Source of the DNA: Domibacillus indicus | Lineage (GTDB): Bacteria; Bacillota; Bacilli; Bacillales; Domibacillaceae | Assembly (NCBI RefSeq): GCF_000970685.1 | Contig: NZ_LAJB01000003.1 | Coordinates: 248,001 to 312,000 of the forward strand | Direction of reading: 5' to 3' | DNA length: 64,000 nucleotides | In this document: in pieces, positions 9,274-19,379 of the stretch | How positions within the stretch are numbered: the stretch's first letter is position 1 | Layout of the letters: every line of letters begins with the position of its first letter | Notes under the pieces: generated by a model | The model's input: only the letters and a program-made list of their open reading frames with translations | What the model was told of the DNA's origin: nothing | The model's database searches: none | Translations under genes and position numbers: made by a program

Positions 9274-10842
9274 TCAATCAAGCGGTATCACCACTTCTAC
9301 AATTGTTCCTTTGTTTTTTTTCGACATAATTTGAATAGAACCATTCAGCTGCTTCACGCTTTCTTGAACAAGAAATAATCCATATCCCCGTCCGCTTCCT
9401 TTTTCGGAACGGCCTTTTTCAAAAATGCCATCTGTTGATTCCATTCCTTTTCCATGATCTTTTACTTCAATGATCATATTTTCCTCATCTGAATCAATTA
9501 AAACTGTTACCGGCCTCCCTTTTTGCTCCGTTGCTTCTAATGCATTATCAATTAAATTTCCTAATATCGTAATTAACTCATGTGCCATACGGCTGTTTTT
9601 CTGGTCCGGGAGAAAGGATTCTTCCGCCAGCACAACTTCCTTTCCCTGTTCAGCCGCAAAGCTCATTTTTGCCAGTAAAAACCCGGCAATGACCGGATCG
9701 GCAATTCGCTTAGACAAGTATCCGATACTATCCTGATAGCGAATGTTTATCTCCTGAATATAAGAAGGCAGTGCATCATACTGTTTAATATGCACCATTC
9801 CCAATATAACGTGCAGCCGGTTCATAAATTCATGAGTCTGGGCCCGCAGCGCCTCTGCGTACATTTCTGTCCCGCTTAAACGCTCTGCCAATTTTTTTAT
9901 TTCAGTGCGGTCTCTTATCGTAGTAACGGCTCCAATCACTTTTCCTTTTACAATTAACGGGGAACTGTTAATAAAAAAAAGGGTTCCATTAATTTCAAGC
10001 TCTTCATCTACTAAATGGCTGCCCTGCTCGAGCACATCATAAAAGGGAATCTTCGGCATAATAGTTCCTGCTTTTTTCCCTTCGAACGGCCCGGCCAAGC
10101 CTGTTTTTTGCAGAAGTGAAGCGGCTGCTTCGTTAAGCAGGGTAATCGTCTCATTTCGGTCTACAGCCAAAATTCCTTCATGAGTGGAGGCAAGCATTAC
10201 ACTTCGTTCCTCCAGCAGTCTGGCAATCTCTACCGGTTCAAGCCCAAACATAACCTTCCGAACACGCTGGCCTAAAAACAATGCTCCCGCCAGCCCGACA
10301 GTAAGACCGGCAGCCAGGCCCGCGTAAATCATCCGCCGGCTGTCCACTACTGCTTCATGAATCTTTTCCAGGGTAATTCCTGCCGCCACTGCCCCGACTT
10401 GTTTCCCTTCGGCTGAAAAAACAGGAGTGAAATAGCGGACAGATACTCCCAGCGACCCTTCTGCTGTTGAAAGATGCTCTTTTCCGTCAAGTGCCGGACC
10501 CTCATCTCCTCCCTGAAAGCGCTGGCCAATTAAATCAGGATTTGGATGGGACAGTCGAATTCCATTCTGGTCAAATACCGTAATATAGTCGACGCCGATT
10601 TGTTTTCTCGTTTTCTCGGCAAATTGTTGCACAGCGGCCCGGTCCCCGCCGGCCAGTCCATTTTGTATAATATAAGATTCCGCCATTAATTGTGATGCCG
10701 TCTGAACGGTTTTGGTTAATTCCGCTTTTTTTGACTCGGCTACATCATTGGCGATCAGCCAGTTTGTAACACCGAGTGCAAAGGTTACCACAATAATAAC
10801 CAGGAAAACAATTAACGCCTGAAGCGTAATTTTTCGAATCAT
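9274..10842 (-). CDS. CitA/DcuS-type sensor histidine kinase
   Basis: This 522-residue kinase has a membrane segment at about residues 8-30, an extracytoplasmic sensing domain to about 170 (YIIQNGLA... ISHPNP..G type, as in CitA/DcuS), a second membrane segment near 175-195 and a PAS domain near 210-315. The phosphorylation helix reads RAQTHEFMNRLHVILG. The ATPase has the N-box NLIDNALEA and G-boxes DHGKGM and GRGYGLFLV. This class senses extracellular di- or tricarboxylates. AGGAGGT precedes the ATG. It is the first gene of the kinase-regulator operon. Confidence 0.9.
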   Translation of the reverse strand: MIRKITLQALIVFLVIIVVTFALGVTNWLIANDVAESKKAELTKTVQTASQLMAESYIIQNGLAGGDRAAVQQFAEKTRKQIGVDYITVFDQNGIRLSHPNPDLIGQRFQGGDEGPALDGKEHLSTAEGSLGVSVRYFTPVFSAEGKQVGAVAAGITLEKIHEAVVDSRRMIYAGLAAGLTVGLAGALFLGQRVRKVMFGLEPVEIARLLEERSVMLASTHEGILAVDRNETITLLNEAAASLLQKTGLAGPFEGKKAGTIMPKIPFYDVLEQGSHLVDEELEINGTLFFINSSPLIVKGKVIGAVTTIRDRTEIKKLAERLSGTEMYAEALRAQTHEFMNRLHVILGMVHIKQYDALPSYIQEINIRYQDSIGYLSKRIADPVIAGFLLAKMSFAAEQGKEVVLAEESFLPDQKNSRMAHELITILGNLIDNALEATEQKGRPVTVLIDSDEENMIIEVKDHGKGMESTDGIFEKGRSEKGSGRGYGLFLVQESVKQLNGSIQIMSKKNKGTIVEVVIPLD

Positions 10843-10943
10843 CTTTTCGTACCTCCTGCTCTATTAAGCGTGGCAGATTTTCGATTTAGCCGCAAGAAAA
10901 ATTTAAAAGTATTGCAGTTTTCTGGACTGCTTATAAAAGCGAC

Positions 10944-10977
10944 AAAAAAGCATTCTGCGGATGCAGAATGCTTTTTT
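10944..10977 (-). terminator. Terminator after cstA
   Basis: A perfect 15-base stem (AAAAAAGCATTCTGC and complement) with a GGAT loop lies four bases past the cstA stop. T runs on both strands make it potentially bidirectional. Confidence 0.9.
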
Positions 10978-10980
10978 CAA

Positions 10981-12414
10981 TTAAGACGCTGAAACCGGCA
11001 GTTCAGTTTCCATTCGTTTATAACGCAGAATCTGTCTGATATACAAAGCAATCACAGCCGCGGCAAGCGTAAAGCCGATAGCCATTGATACTCCGTATGC
11101 CATTCCAAATCCCTCTGGCGCATAAAAAATATAGGTGCAGACCACGCCGGTCATAAACATTGCCGGTACTCCGGCGATCCAGTGATTTTTCCCTTCTTTC
11201 AGCAGGTAGGAGACCGCCGTCCAGAGCATCACAGTAGCTACCACCTGGTTTGTCCAGCCTACGTACCGCCAGAGAAACGAATAATCAATTGTTGATAAGT
11301 AGAACGCCGGCACGCTGACAACAATGGTCATTATAAAAACCATGCCTTTTCTTTCCATATTCATAAAACTGGAAAGCCAGTCTGATAAAATCATCCGCGA
11401 TGAACGAAGTGCTGTATCGCCTGTTGTAATCGGCAGGATGATAACCCCAAGAATGGCAAGGATGCCGCCAAACGAACCAAGCAGTGAAACAGAAATTTCA
11501 TTTACCACTCCTGCAGGCCCTCCCGCTGCCAGGGCTTCCTGAAGGCCTGCGGTGCTGCCAAAGAACGTCATGCCTGCCGCCGCCCAGATTAGGGCGATTA
11601 CTCCTTCGCCAACCATAGCTCCGTAAAATACTTTACGCCCTTCCGACTCCTTCTTCAGCGTCCGTGAAATAATCGGGCTTTGTGTACAGTGAAACCCGGA
11701 AATAGCGCCGCATGAAATAGTCACCATGATAAGAGGCCAGATCGGCAGCTCACCTGGATGAAGGTTGGCAAGTGTCAGCTCAGGAATCGGCTTGCCGCCA
11801 AATAGGAGAGCCACGCCGACAGCGGCAGCCATTACTACCAAAATAACTCCAAAAATCGGATAAATTTTTCCGATAATTTGATTGACCGGCAGCACAGCGG
11901 CCAATAAAAAGTAAGTAAAAACAACAATAAGAGCAGCCATAAAGCTAAGCGGTGTTAACTGCGTTAATAGCTGTGCCGGACCAGCTGTAAAAGCAGCCGC
12001 TACTAAAATCATCAAGATAAGAGAAAGAACATTAACCGCAGATTTTACCGTTTTTCCTAAATACTTTGAAACTAACGCTGGAAATTGGGCGCCCCCATGG
12101 CGTAATGAAAGCATGCCTGAAAAATAATCATGCACAGCGCCTGCAAAAATACATCCTGCTACAATCCAGATGAAAGCAGCCGGTCCATATAAAGCGCCTG
12201 ACACTGCCCCAAAAATCGGCCCGAGCCCGGCGATATTTAATAACTGAATAAACCAGCCCTTCCACCATGGCATCGGCACGTAATCAAGGCCATCTGTTTT
12301 TTCATAAGCCGGCGTTGGCTGTGCATCATTAATGACAAATACACGCTCAACAAATTTCGCATAAAAAAGATACCCGCATAAAAGAAGAAGAATAGCTGAT
12401 AAAAATGTAAACAT
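10981..12414 (-). CDS. cstA: CstA-family carbon starvation protein (peptide/pyruvate transporter type)
   Basis: This 477-residue polytopic membrane protein belongs to the CstA family. Seen are the N-terminal block NIAGLGPIFGA...GPAAFIWI, the HDYFSGMLSLRHGG segment near residue 105, and more than ten hydrophobic helices. The family imports peptides or pyruvate when carbon is limiting. It is the shorter form; B. subtilis CstA is nearer 600 residues. The ATG at 12414 lies 10 bases after AGGAGG; an upstream in-frame TTG at 12441 would put the ribosome binding site inside the coding region and is rejected. Confidence 0.88.
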   Translation of the reverse strand: MFTFLSAILLLLCGYLFYAKFVERVFVINDAQPTPAYEKTDGLDYVPMPWWKGWFIQLLNIAGLGPIFGAVSGALYGPAAFIWIVAGCIFAGAVHDYFSGMLSLRHGGAQFPALVSKYLGKTVKSAVNVLSLILMILVAAAFTAGPAQLLTQLTPLSFMAALIVVFTYFLLAAVLPVNQIIGKIYPIFGVILVVMAAAVGVALLFGGKPIPELTLANLHPGELPIWPLIMVTISCGAISGFHCTQSPIISRTLKKESEGRKVFYGAMVGEGVIALIWAAAGMTFFGSTAGLQEALAAGGPAGVVNEISVSLLGSFGGILAILGVIILPITTGDTALRSSRMILSDWLSSFMNMERKGMVFIMTIVVSVPAFYLSTIDYSFLWRYVGWTNQVVATVMLWTAVSYLLKEGKNHWIAGVPAMFMTGVVCTYIFYAPEGFGMAYGVSMAIGFTLAAAVIALYIRQILRYKRMETELPVSAS

Positions 12415-12563
12415 ATATGTATAACCTCCTGGTGTAACCAATTAGTGCTTTTTATTTTATATTCTGAAAAATTAAAATACAACCTATTTTTAAAAAAATC
12501 TGTTTATTTATCGCTTTTTTTATTTACGAAATTATTTTTGTATTTTATTTCACAATAGCAAAA

Positions 12564-12600
12564 CAAAAAAACCAGCATCCCCTTTTTGCTGATGCTGGTT
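12564..12600 (-). terminator. Hairpin duplicating the yvoF terminator
   Basis: ACCAGCATC/GATGCTGGT stem, followed on the minus strand by seven T. Its arm and loop are nearly the same as those of the yvoF terminator at 13107-13139, about 540 bases away, yet no gene ends here. It may be a second terminator for yvoF read-through or a leftover. Confidence 0.65.
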
Positions 12601-12862
12601 TTCATGGTCTTAAAAAAAAGACTGTCAATCGCAATAACGCCATAAAAGCACAGCTTTTCTTAGAACAACAGAATTGGACTAAGACTTTTCTTCCATTGTT
12701 TCCAATCATACAGCTATTTCTTTTAAAAAAGCAGCATAATGGCTGCGTGCTGGCGGCTTCGCCCGTTCCGTTTCAAAAAAAAACAGCTATGCATGAACAA
12801 TAGGACCCTTTTCCTTTTAACAGGAGAAGCAAAACAAATCCTGCTATTTTCCTCCCCATCAG

Positions 12863-12948
12863 GGCGGCAGGTGCGGGGCGTAGACTCCAATGGGACAAGC
12901 CGGGCTTATCGCCTGCCCCATGGAACGCGGAGCTCTGCGAATGCCGCC
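12863..12948. repeat. Dispersed palindromic repeat, divergent copy C
   Basis: Ends are perfect inverted repeats (GGCGGCA and TGCCGCC). Internal blocks GTAGACTCC, ATGGGAC and GCCCCAT occur in the same order as GGAGACTCC, ATGGGAC and GCCCCAT of copies A and B, but the arms have drifted apart. It lies between the two copies of the yvoF-type terminator. Confidence 0.6.
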
Positions 12949-13106
12949 GTGTCTTGCCTGGACCAAGCGCTGTTCTTCAACATTTTTTAAAGGGGTTAGT
13001 ACTATCGCTGGTTTCACTTAATAAATGACCGATTTATAAATTTTTTATCCAAAAATTCTTCAAAAATGAATGAAATGGCTCTTGGCAGGTTTGTTTTCAA
13101 CACTGT

Positions 13107-13139
13107 AAAAACCAGCATCAGCTTTTTGCTGATGCTGGT
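13107..13139 (-). terminator. yvoF terminator overlapping the stop codon
   Basis: A perfect 12-base-pair stem (ACCAGCATCAGC and complement) with a TTTTT loop, and T bases after it on the minus strand. The yvoF TGA at 13118-13120 lies inside the stem, so the last residues of YvoF are read from the hairpin arm. Confidence 0.85.
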
Positions 13140-13612
13140 TTAATCACCATCGGATTTCCGCCGGCAAATGCACCCGGCGGTACGTCTTTATTTACAAGTG
13201 TCATTGCCGAGACGATCGCGCCGCTGCCGATTTCAACACCGGGCAAAATCGTGCAGTTCGCGCCGATCATGACATTATCGCCGATTACCACCGGGCCAAT
13301 CCGGTATTCATCCGTTAAATATTCATGCGCCAGAATGGTTGTATTATAGCCGATGATTGTGTTTTTTCCGACTGAAATCTGTTCGGGAAACATAATATCC
13401 GGCACCACCTTATAAGCAAATGCCGTTCCTTCGCCGATCTCCATCCCCAGCAGGCGGCGGTACAGCGCATTTTTCCAGCGGACAAATGGAACAAACCGGC
13501 CGGCTTCAATGACTGCTGTGTTTTTAAACGTCTTCCAGAACGAAACGGTTTTATATATATGAAAAAGCGGGTTGGCTCCTCCTTTTAATGTATACCGTTT
13601 CGTCCTTCTCAT
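13118..13612 (-). CDS. yvoF: YvoF, hexapeptide-repeat acyltransferase
   Basis: This 164-residue protein of the left-handed beta-helix acyltransferase family matches B. subtilis YvoF in position and character. Hexapeptide repeats run through residues 75-155 ([31 protein letters not shown]). The catalytic His is likely the one in ILAHEYL. The acyl acceptor is unknown; related enzymes acetylate sugars. It overlaps ppaX by ATGA and is the last gene of the lgt-yvoD-ppaX-yvoF set. The C-terminal residues PASAKS are encoded by the terminator stem. Confidence 0.88.
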   Translation of the reverse strand: MRRTKRYTLKGGANPLFHIYKTVSFWKTFKNTAVIEAGRFVPFVRWKNALYRRLLGMEIGEGTAFAYKVVPDIMFPEQISVGKNTIIGYNTTILAHEYLTDEYRIGPVVIGDNVMIGANCTILPGVEIGSGAIVSAMTLVNKDVPPGAFAGGNPMVIKPASAKS

Positions 13613-14265
13613 TTCTGACTTGTTCCCACTTGTAGAATGTCAAGCAGGTCTGCCATCGATTCGAGCATATAATCCGGGTTGAACGTATTCAAAAAGTCGC
13701 GCCCTTTTAAAGACCAGGCAACACCCGCTGTTTTTACACCGGCGTTTTGCCCTCCTTCAATGTCATGGTAGTTGTCGCCAATCATCATGGCTTCTTCCGG
13801 TGAAGCATTCAGAGCGGCGAGCGCTTTTTGAACCGGCTCCGGATGCGGCTTGGCATTTTCCACGTCATCCAGTCCAACAATCACATCAAAAAACGGATCG
13901 AGATTGGCCAGGTTTAATCCTTTTATAATCGTTTCTCGAATTTTTGTCGAAACAATCGCCATCTTAAAGCCGTTTTCATGCAGAGTCCGAATGGTTTCAT
14001 AAACCCCTTCAAACTCTGTTACAAGCGAGTCATGCTTTTCAAGATTAAACGCCCGGTAATGCGCAACCATTTCCTCGGTCCGTTCTTTATCAAGAGCTTC
14101 AAACGTGTCAATAAGCGGCGGCCCCATAAATGGATAAACATCTTCCCGCTCGTACTGTCCGGGAAAATAATGATTTAATGTGTGAAGGAACGACTCCACA
14201 ATTAAGTCATTTGTGTTAATTAACGTACCATCTAAATCAAACAGCAATGTTGTAATGTTATTCAT
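13609..14265 (-). CDS. ppaX: PpaX, HAD-family pyrophosphatase
   Basis: This 218-residue haloacid dehalogenase fold phosphatase has motif [14 protein letters not shown], motif II VSTK near residue 110, and motif [12 protein letters not shown] near 168. PpaX hydrolyses the pyrophosphate made when HprK/P dephosphorylates Ser-P-HPr by phosphorolysis, and hprK is encoded three genes upstream, as in B. subtilis. Start and stop overlap the neighbours by four bases each. Confidence 0.93.
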   Translation of the reverse strand: MNNITTLLFDLDGTLINTNDLIVESFLHTLNHYFPGQYEREDVYPFMGPPLIDTFEALDKERTEEMVAHYRAFNLEKHDSLVTEFEGVYETIRTLHENGFKMAIVSTKIRETIIKGLNLANLDPFFDVIVGLDDVENAKPHPEPVQKALAALNASPEEAMMIGDNYHDIEGGQNAGVKTAGVAWSLKGRDFLNTFNPDYMLESMADLLDILQVGTSQK

Positions 14266-15203
14266 GAATGTACAGCTTCCTTTCTTCTTACCTGTTCAGG
14301 GCGCCCCCAGAGTCGTGCAACGACAATCGTCAAAACGACAGCCGTAACAACTCGAATCAGGAACAGCGGCCAAACAGAAATACCAAGTGGGATAAAAATA
14401 AGTGTATCTTCAATAACAGCATGGCAGGCAACAAGGAAAATAAACGCCAGTGTAACATCGCGTCTGCTTACCCCGTCTTCTTCTACAGCCTGAATCATCA
14501 CAGCCGATCCCATCGCAAGGCCGATCAGCAGGCCGGATGCCAGCGTCATGGATGTGTTTTCTTTCATTCCAAGAAAACGTGTAACAGGGGCAACGGCATT
14601 TGAAAAAGCATCAAGCCATTTTAAGTCTTTCGCAATTTGAATGATCACCATAAGCGGAATCACAATCATGGCCAGCTGCAAAACACCGAAAACGGCTTTT
14701 TGCAGGCCCAGCAGAACAATGGCTCCCCATGTTTCAGGCTCCGCCGCAGCTTCTGGAACCATTCCATACTGGGCGATGTCTCCGCCGCCCTGCCAGACAA
14801 GGTTAATCACAATACCTGCCGTAATGGCCAGCCCAATACGAACCGCCAGAATGATCCATATCTTCACGCCGACTTTCATCGCAACGGTCGATTCTACAAA
14901 TAGATTATGGGAAAACGACAGCATCATCGCCAGAATGAATACTTCTTTTACGGTTAAATCCAGTGATAAAATCGCTCCAATTGCGGCATACAGGTTCAAG
15001 ACATTTCCAATAACAAGCGGGATGGCCGCATCGCCGGATAATCCAAAAACACCCATAACCGGGCTGATTAATTGAATAATCCAGGGCAGTACAGGAGTGA
15101 ACTGTAAAATAGTTACAATCAACGTAATGGGAAAAATGACTTTTCCAAGTGTCCACGTTGTATGCAGGCCATTTTGCAGCCCTTTAAAAACAGTTTGCTT
15201 CAC
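14262..15203 (-). CDS. yvoD: YvoD, nucleoside-recognition (Gate) domain membrane protein
   Basis: This 313-residue protein has about eight hydrophobic helices in two similar halves, the arrangement of the nucleoside recognition/Gate domain family to which SpmA and SpmB belong. Its position between lgt and ppaX matches B. subtilis YvoD, whose role is unknown. The start is GTG at 15203, overlapping the lgt stop (GTGA), so translation is probably coupled. Confidence 0.85.
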   Translation of the reverse strand: MKQTVFKGLQNGLHTTWTLGKVIFPITLIVTILQFTPVLPWIIQLISPVMGVFGLSGDAAIPLVIGNVLNLYAAIGAILSLDLTVKEVFILAMMLSFSHNLFVESTVAMKVGVKIWIILAVRIGLAITAGIVINLVWQGGGDIAQYGMVPEAAAEPETWGAIVLLGLQKAVFGVLQLAMIVIPLMVIIQIAKDLKWLDAFSNAVAPVTRFLGMKENTSMTLASGLLIGLAMGSAVMIQAVEEDGVSRRDVTLAFIFLVACHAVIEDTLIFIPLGISVWPLFLIRVVTAVVLTIVVARLWGRPEQVRRKEAVHS

Positions 15204-16027
15204 GATGCGATCTTCCCTTCATTCGTCTGGTCTGCATAGCGTGGGAGCTTATACTTCATCCGGCGGTATAAAAGGATTGCTGCAGCGGCCACAATAAGCG
15301 ATAAAGACAGTACCTGGGCAATCCGCAGGAACTCACCCGGCAGCATTAAGCTGTCCGTACGCATTCCTTCGATAAAGAAGCGTCCAATTGAGTACCAGAT
15401 CACATATGACAAAAAGATCTCCCCGCGCTTCGGATTCACTCTCCGCATGAAAAGCAAAAGCGCAAGCCCGATAAAATTCCAGATGGATTCATACAAAAAT
15501 GTCGGGTGGTAATACACACCATCAATGTTCATTTGATTGATGATAAAGTCCGGAAGCTGCAGGTTTTCCAGAAAAGAACGAGCCACTTCTTCTCCATGTG
15601 CTTCCTGGTTCATAAAATTGCCCCAGCGGCCGATCGCCTGCCCTAAAATAATCGACGGCGCTGCTATATCGGCCAGCTTCCAAAAAGATATATTCCGCTT
15701 CCGAGTAAAAATAACCGCTGTGATAACAGAGCCGATAAGCGCACCATGAATGGCAATACCGCCATTCCAAATTTGAACAATCGCCCCTGGGTTTTGAGAA
15801 TAGTAATCCCATTCAAACAGCACATAATACGCCCGCGCCGAAATTAACGCGATTGGAATCGCCCATATGAGCAAATCAGAAAATGTTTCCTTGGGCATGC
15901 CAAGGCGGTCGCTTTCTTTTGACGCCAGGTAAAAGCCAAGCGCAATGCCGATTCCAATGATAATGCCATACCAGTGAACTTGAAAACTGCCAAGCTCAAA
16001 AGCGATTGGATTTAATGGATAGTCCAC
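15200..16027 (-). CDS. lgt: Lgt, prolipoprotein diacylglyceryl transferase
   Basis: This 275-residue membrane enzyme transfers diacylglycerol from phosphatidylglycerol to the lipobox Cys of prelipoproteins. The Lgt signature [17 protein letters not shown] (near residue 130) contains the essential Arg and Asn, and IAIHGALIG near 93 contains the conserved His. Seven hydrophobic helices are visible. It follows hprK by 14 bases. A substrate, the lipoprotein CccB, is encoded later in the window. Confidence 0.95.
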   Translation of the reverse strand: MDYPLNPIAFELGSFQVHWYGIIIGIGIALGFYLASKESDRLGMPKETFSDLLIWAIPIALISARAYYVLFEWDYYSQNPGAIVQIWNGGIAIHGALIGSVITAVIFTRKRNISFWKLADIAAPSIILGQAIGRWGNFMNQEAHGEEVARSFLENLQLPDFIINQMNIDGVYYHPTFLYESIWNFIGLALLLFMRRVNPKRGEIFLSYVIWYSIGRFFIEGMRTDSLMLPGEFLRIAQVLSLSLIVAAAAILLYRRMKYKLPRYADQTNEGKIAS

Positions 16028-16041
16028 GTTTTTCCCACTCC

Positions 16042-16980
16042 TTATTGCTTTTCATCAATACCCGCCTCGTTAATGGCACCCGCCAGTTTATCCGTGAATT
16101 CCTGTGCGGCATTCACGCCCATCCGTTTTAACCGGAAATTCATGGCCGCTACCTCAATAATAACAGCCAGGTTTCGGCCAGGACGAACCGGCAGTGTGAT
16201 CTTGGTAATTTCCGAATCCAGAATTGGCAGCTTATCTTCTTCAATGCCGAGACGGTCATATTGCTTCTCCGGATCCCAGAGCTCAAGATTCACATTTAAC
16301 GTAATGATTTTATGCGAGCGAACCGCCCCCGCTCCAAACAGCGTCATGACATTAATAATGCCCAGTCCGCGGATTTCAAGCAAATGCTCAATTAATTCCG
16401 GCGAGTTTCCGACCAGGCGGCCGATGTCTTCCTGACGGATTTCTACACAGTCATCTGCTACAAGACGGTGGCCTCTTTTAACAAGCTCCAGGGCAGTTTC
16501 ACTTTTCCCGACCCCGCTCTGGCCTGTAATAAGCACACCAATGCCATAAATATCGACCAGGACACCATGAATCGCTGTGGTTGGCGCCAGCATCGACTCT
16601 AAATAGTTTGTCAGCTGGCTTGAAAATTTGGTAGTGGTCATTTTTGAACGCATAACCGGCACCGAATACGCTTCTGACGCTTCAATCAATTCAACAGGAA
16701 CACTCAAGTTGCGTGAGACAATAATGGCAGGCGTTTCATAATCGCACAGCTTATCCATCCGCTCTTTTTTTTCACTTGGGCTGAGCCGTTGAAAAAAAGA
16801 CAGCTCTGTCATCCCGATTAACTGCACGCGTTCAGCTGGATAATAATCAAAGAATCCGGCGATTTCCAAACCCGGCCGTGATAAATCACTTATTTTTATC
16901 GGGCGGTGAAGACCTTCTTCACCGCTGACAAGCTCTAAATCAAATTTTTCTAAAAGATCAACTGCACGCACTTTTGGCAT
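16042..16980 (-). CDS. hprK: HprK, HPr(Ser) kinase/phosphorylase
   Basis: This 312-residue enzyme phosphorylates HPr on Ser46 with ATP or PPi and reverses this by phosphorolysis, setting CcpA-dependent catabolite control. Walker A is GQSGVGKSE near residue 154, followed by [11 protein letters not shown]. The C-terminal family signature is seen as [18 protein letters not shown]. The start at 16980 follows AGGAGGT by six bases; a further 63 in-frame codons upstream overlap the divergent amidase gene and are not family-like. Confidence 0.95.
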   Translation of the reverse strand: MPKVRAVDLLEKFDLELVSGEEGLHRPIKISDLSRPGLEIAGFFDYYPAERVQLIGMTELSFFQRLSPSEKKERMDKLCDYETPAIIVSRNLSVPVELIEASEAYSVPVMRSKMTTTKFSSQLTNYLESMLAPTTAIHGVLVDIYGIGVLITGQSGVGKSETALELVKRGHRLVADDCVEIRQEDIGRLVGNSPELIEHLLEIRGLGIINVMTLFGAGAVRSHKIITLNVNLELWDPEKQYDRLGIEEDKLPILDSEITKITLPVRPGRNLAVIIEVAAMNFRLKRMGVNAAQEFTDKLAGAINEAGIDEKQ

Positions 16981-17104
16981 TGTGCTACCTCCTCTTCTCG
17001 CTAAACGAATTGCCTCCATTGTACCATGTTTCCACACAAAACTGCTGCTTCGGTATCGATTTTCACAGACAGGCTGTACGTAATGAAAGAAAGGAGGAAA
17101 ACGA

Positions 17105-17635
17105 ATGAAAATAGCGATTGATGCGGGACATGGCTGGAATACGCCGGGAAAACAAACGCCGGAAGGCATGAAAGAATTTGAGTTTAACCGGGCAACCGCT
17201 CTTTTTCTGCGTGAACAGCTGACAGCAGAGGTTCTCTTTGTTCATCATGACCAAAGAGATGTGCCGTTAGCGGAACGCGTTCAAAAAGCAAACACATCCG
17301 GTATCGGCTTATACGTATCCATTCACGCGAATGCATTTGGCGAAGGATGGTCCGAACCGAATGGAATTGAAACATATGTGCATTCTTCCCGGCCGGCGAA
17401 AGCACTCGCCATTGCTTTAGCCGTCCAGCAGGAGCTGGTCCAAAAAACCGGCCGGCGCGACCGGGGTGTGAAAACAGCTGATTTCTATGTACTTCGTAAA
17501 ACAAACATGCCCGCTCTTTTAATTGAAGCCGGCTTTATGACGAACCGGGAAGAAGCCGCACTGCTGGCCACTGCTGCTTATCGGAAAACATGTGCAGCTG
17601 CGATCGCTTCCGCAATCCAAAAAACATGTTTGTAA
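17105..17635 (+). CDS. Amidase_3-family N-acetylmuramoyl-L-alanine amidase
   Basis: This 176-residue single-domain amidase has the zinc ligands His9 (IDAGHG), a Glu in MKEFEFN near residue 25, and a His in SIHANAFG near 76. The catalytic Glu is in [10 protein letters not shown] near 140. It would cleave the lactyl-L-Ala bond of peptidoglycan. No signal peptide, membrane anchor or wall-binding domain is seen, so it may act after lysis, in the mother cell, or be exported in another way. It is divergent from hprK with a strong GAAAGGAGG site. Confidence 0.85.
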   Translation: MKIAIDAGHGWNTPGKQTPEGMKEFEFNRATALFLREQLTAEVLFVHHDQRDVPLAERVQKANTSGIGLYVSIHANAFGEGWSEPNGIETYVHSSRPAKALAIALAVQQELVQKTGRRDRGVKTADFYVLRKTNMPALLIEAGFMTNREEAALLATAAYRKTCAAAIASAIQKTCL

Positions 17636-17643
17636 TCATAAAA

Positions 17644-17673
17644 AAACAGGAAGCAATTCGATGCTTCCTGTTT
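17644..17673. terminator. Bidirectional terminator between the amidase and yvlD
   Basis: Perfect 11-base stem AAACAGGAAGC and complement with an eight-base loop. T runs occur on both strands, serving the plus-strand amidase and the minus-strand yvlD. Confidence 0.8.
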
Positions 17674-17739
17674 CAGGCTGTTAATAAACGCCCGCTTTCA
17701 ATCAGTCTGAGTTCTAGCTCTGTTCACACGCTCAAACAT

Positions 17740-18090
17740 TTACTTTCTCCGAATAATGGTCATCTGCAGAATCATATTAACCAGTGCCATAATAACCGCA
17801 ATGACCAGGGCGAGGCCAAAGCTTTCAATTTCGAAGGCGTAGCCCATAATGCTGTCGGTCATCAGCAGGGTAAGAGCATTAATGACAAATAAAAAGAGAC
17901 CGAGTGAGATCATGGTGATCGGCAGTGTTAAAACAACGAGCACCGGCCGGACAATCAAATTTAAAACCGATAGAACAAGGCTGGCAATAACAGCATAAAA
18001 GAAGCTGTCCACATGTAAACCTGGAAAATAGCCGGCCAGTGCAATAAACAACACTGCATTAATGAGCACGCCCAACATCCAGCCCATCAT
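17740..18090 (-). CDS. yvlD: YvlD, phage-holin-like four-helix membrane protein
   Basis: This 116-residue protein consists of four hydrophobic helices, as in the phage holin family IV/YvlD group. SLVLSVLNLIVRPVLVVLTLP is the conserved central block. In B. subtilis the yvlABCD genes belong to the sigma-W and envelope-stress group; here yvlB lies 22 bases upstream and yvlC (PspC type) is missing between them. MM at the start leaves a one-codon ambiguity. Confidence 0.85.
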   Translation of the reverse strand: MMGWMLGVLINAVLFIALAGYFPGLHVDSFFYAVIASLVLSVLNLIVRPVLVVLTLPITMISLGLFLFVINALTLLMTDSIMGYAFEIESFGLALVIAVIMALVNMILQMTIIRRK

Positions 18091-18112
18091 AAAAACTCCC
18101 TTGCTTCGTTAA

Positions 18113-19312
18113 TTACATTCCTGATTCAAATGAATCACCGGAATCGGAACCTGTCGCAGGCGGTTCCTGGCGTAAAGAGGACATCCGTAATGTAACAGAG
18201 CCTGTTTTCGTTTCTGCGTCGATGACAAGCTGGCGTCCCTCCGGCTGCCCGGCACTTTCAAATTTCAATGACTTTTGAATGCGCTCGTCTTTTTCCGTTA
18301 CGCTGGCCATCCCGGTCTCCGGAAGAGTTAAACGGCCTGCAGTTGTCCGCATTTCTCCTTTTACCGCCAGTTCGCCCGGCACATATAATTCAATATTTCC
18401 GGTCATGGATTCTGCACGAACCGCTTCTGCCTGATCCGCTTTTGCATCGTATAATAAATTTCCGTTAAACGTCTGCAAATCTGCGAAACGATACGTACCT
18501 ACCATATGAATAGCACCGTTAAACGTGTTGAGTTCAGCCCGTTCCCCTTCACAATCAATAATACGGATTGGACCATTTCCTGTTTCGGCGTCAATCGTTG
18601 TAATCTGGCTGTTTTTCAACTCAATTTTCCCGTTCCCGGACCGTACTTCACATTTTTCCGCTTTCACATCACGCATATCAAATGCACCGTTAAACAGCTT
18701 CACTGAAATATCATCTAATTGACGGGAAGGAATATAAAGCGTTACATCAGTTTTCATCAGTTTCAGACCGACCGAGAAAGACAGTTTATCTTCGCGTGCA
18801 TAAAAGATACTGTTTTTTAAGAAAGACTCTCTGGCTTCTTCTTCTGTCGCTGCACCAAAGACTTTGACCTGGCATTCCGCTTTTACTCCTTCGCCATCCC
18901 ATGGACGAATCGTCACTGCCCCGTTAGCTGTTTCAAGCTTCAGGCGGCCTGGCTGTACTTCCGGCTCATGAAATACATGCGTAAACTCTGCTCCTTTGCC
19001 GACAAACGGTACTTCCACATCTTTTAAACGCTGCACAGCTGACTGCATAAATTCAAACAATTTATCTTTTGACTGAGTGACGGTTTCTGCTTTCGGACGC
19101 TGGCCGGCCAGTTTCTGGCCGAATTTCTCAAGCTCTTCAAAAAGGCTGCCAAAGCCTTTTGAGCTTTCAGAGGATTTTGCTGACGAAGAGTGGGTATCTG
19201 CGTTTGAAGATGTACCGTTTTTCTCCAGTGCCTCAATCAATTTCACTGCTTCATCCGCTGAAATAATACCCGACTCCACCATTTTTAAAATTCGCAGTTT
19301 TTCTTCGCTCAT
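18113..19312 (-). CDS. yvlB: YvlB, DUF4097 beta-helix-like protein
   Basis: This 399-residue protein has an N-terminal SHOCT-like helical unit (RILKMVESGIISADEAVKLIEALEKNG) and a Ser-rich linker near residues 35-60. From about 110 there are repeated beta-strand units of the DUF4097 type (NGAVTI, NGKIEL, NGPIRI, NGAIHM, NGNLLY, TGNIEL). No signal peptide is seen. It probably acts with membrane partners in envelope stress, judged by its pairing with yvlD. GGAGGT precedes the ATG. It is a little longer than B. subtilis YvlB. Confidence 0.85.
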   Translation of the reverse strand: MSEEKLRILKMVESGIISADEAVKLIEALEKNGTSSNADTHSSSAKSSESSKGFGSLFEELEKFGQKLAGQRPKAETVTQSKDKLFEFMQSAVQRLKDVEVPFVGKGAEFTHVFHEPEVQPGRLKLETANGAVTIRPWDGEGVKAECQVKVFGAATEEEARESFLKNSIFYAREDKLSFSVGLKLMKTDVTLYIPSRQLDDISVKLFNGAFDMRDVKAEKCEVRSGNGKIELKNSQITTIDAETGNGPIRIIDCEGERAELNTFNGAIHMVGTYRFADLQTFNGNLLYDAKADQAEAVRAESMTGNIELYVPGELAVKGEMRTTAGRLTLPETGMASVTEKDERIQKSLKFESAGQPEGRQLVIDAETKTGSVTLRMSSLRQEPPATGSDSGDSFESGM

Positions 19313-19379
19313 GATCTTTGAACCTCCCGTTTTTACTTCCTGCCCAATTATACGGAACCGTCGTCAAAAGGTTTCATTT

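Larger units (their letters stand above)
12415..13110. other. Gene-poor interval between cstA and yvoF
   Basis: Nearly 700 bases without a supportable gene. It holds the AT-rich cstA promoter region, a minus-strand hairpin at 12564-12600, an unexplained 260-base stretch, and repeat copy C at 12863-12948. The short readings in it lack ribosome binding sites and family features. Confidence 0.7.

Noticed and set aside
16981-17169. 63-codon N-terminal extension of hprK
   Set aside because: It overlaps the divergent amidase start, has no family similarity, and the ATG at 16980 has a strong ribosome binding site.
17642-17700. Possible small gene between the amidase and yvlD
   Set aside because: The sequence is accounted for by the bidirectional terminator, and no start with a ribosome binding site is present.
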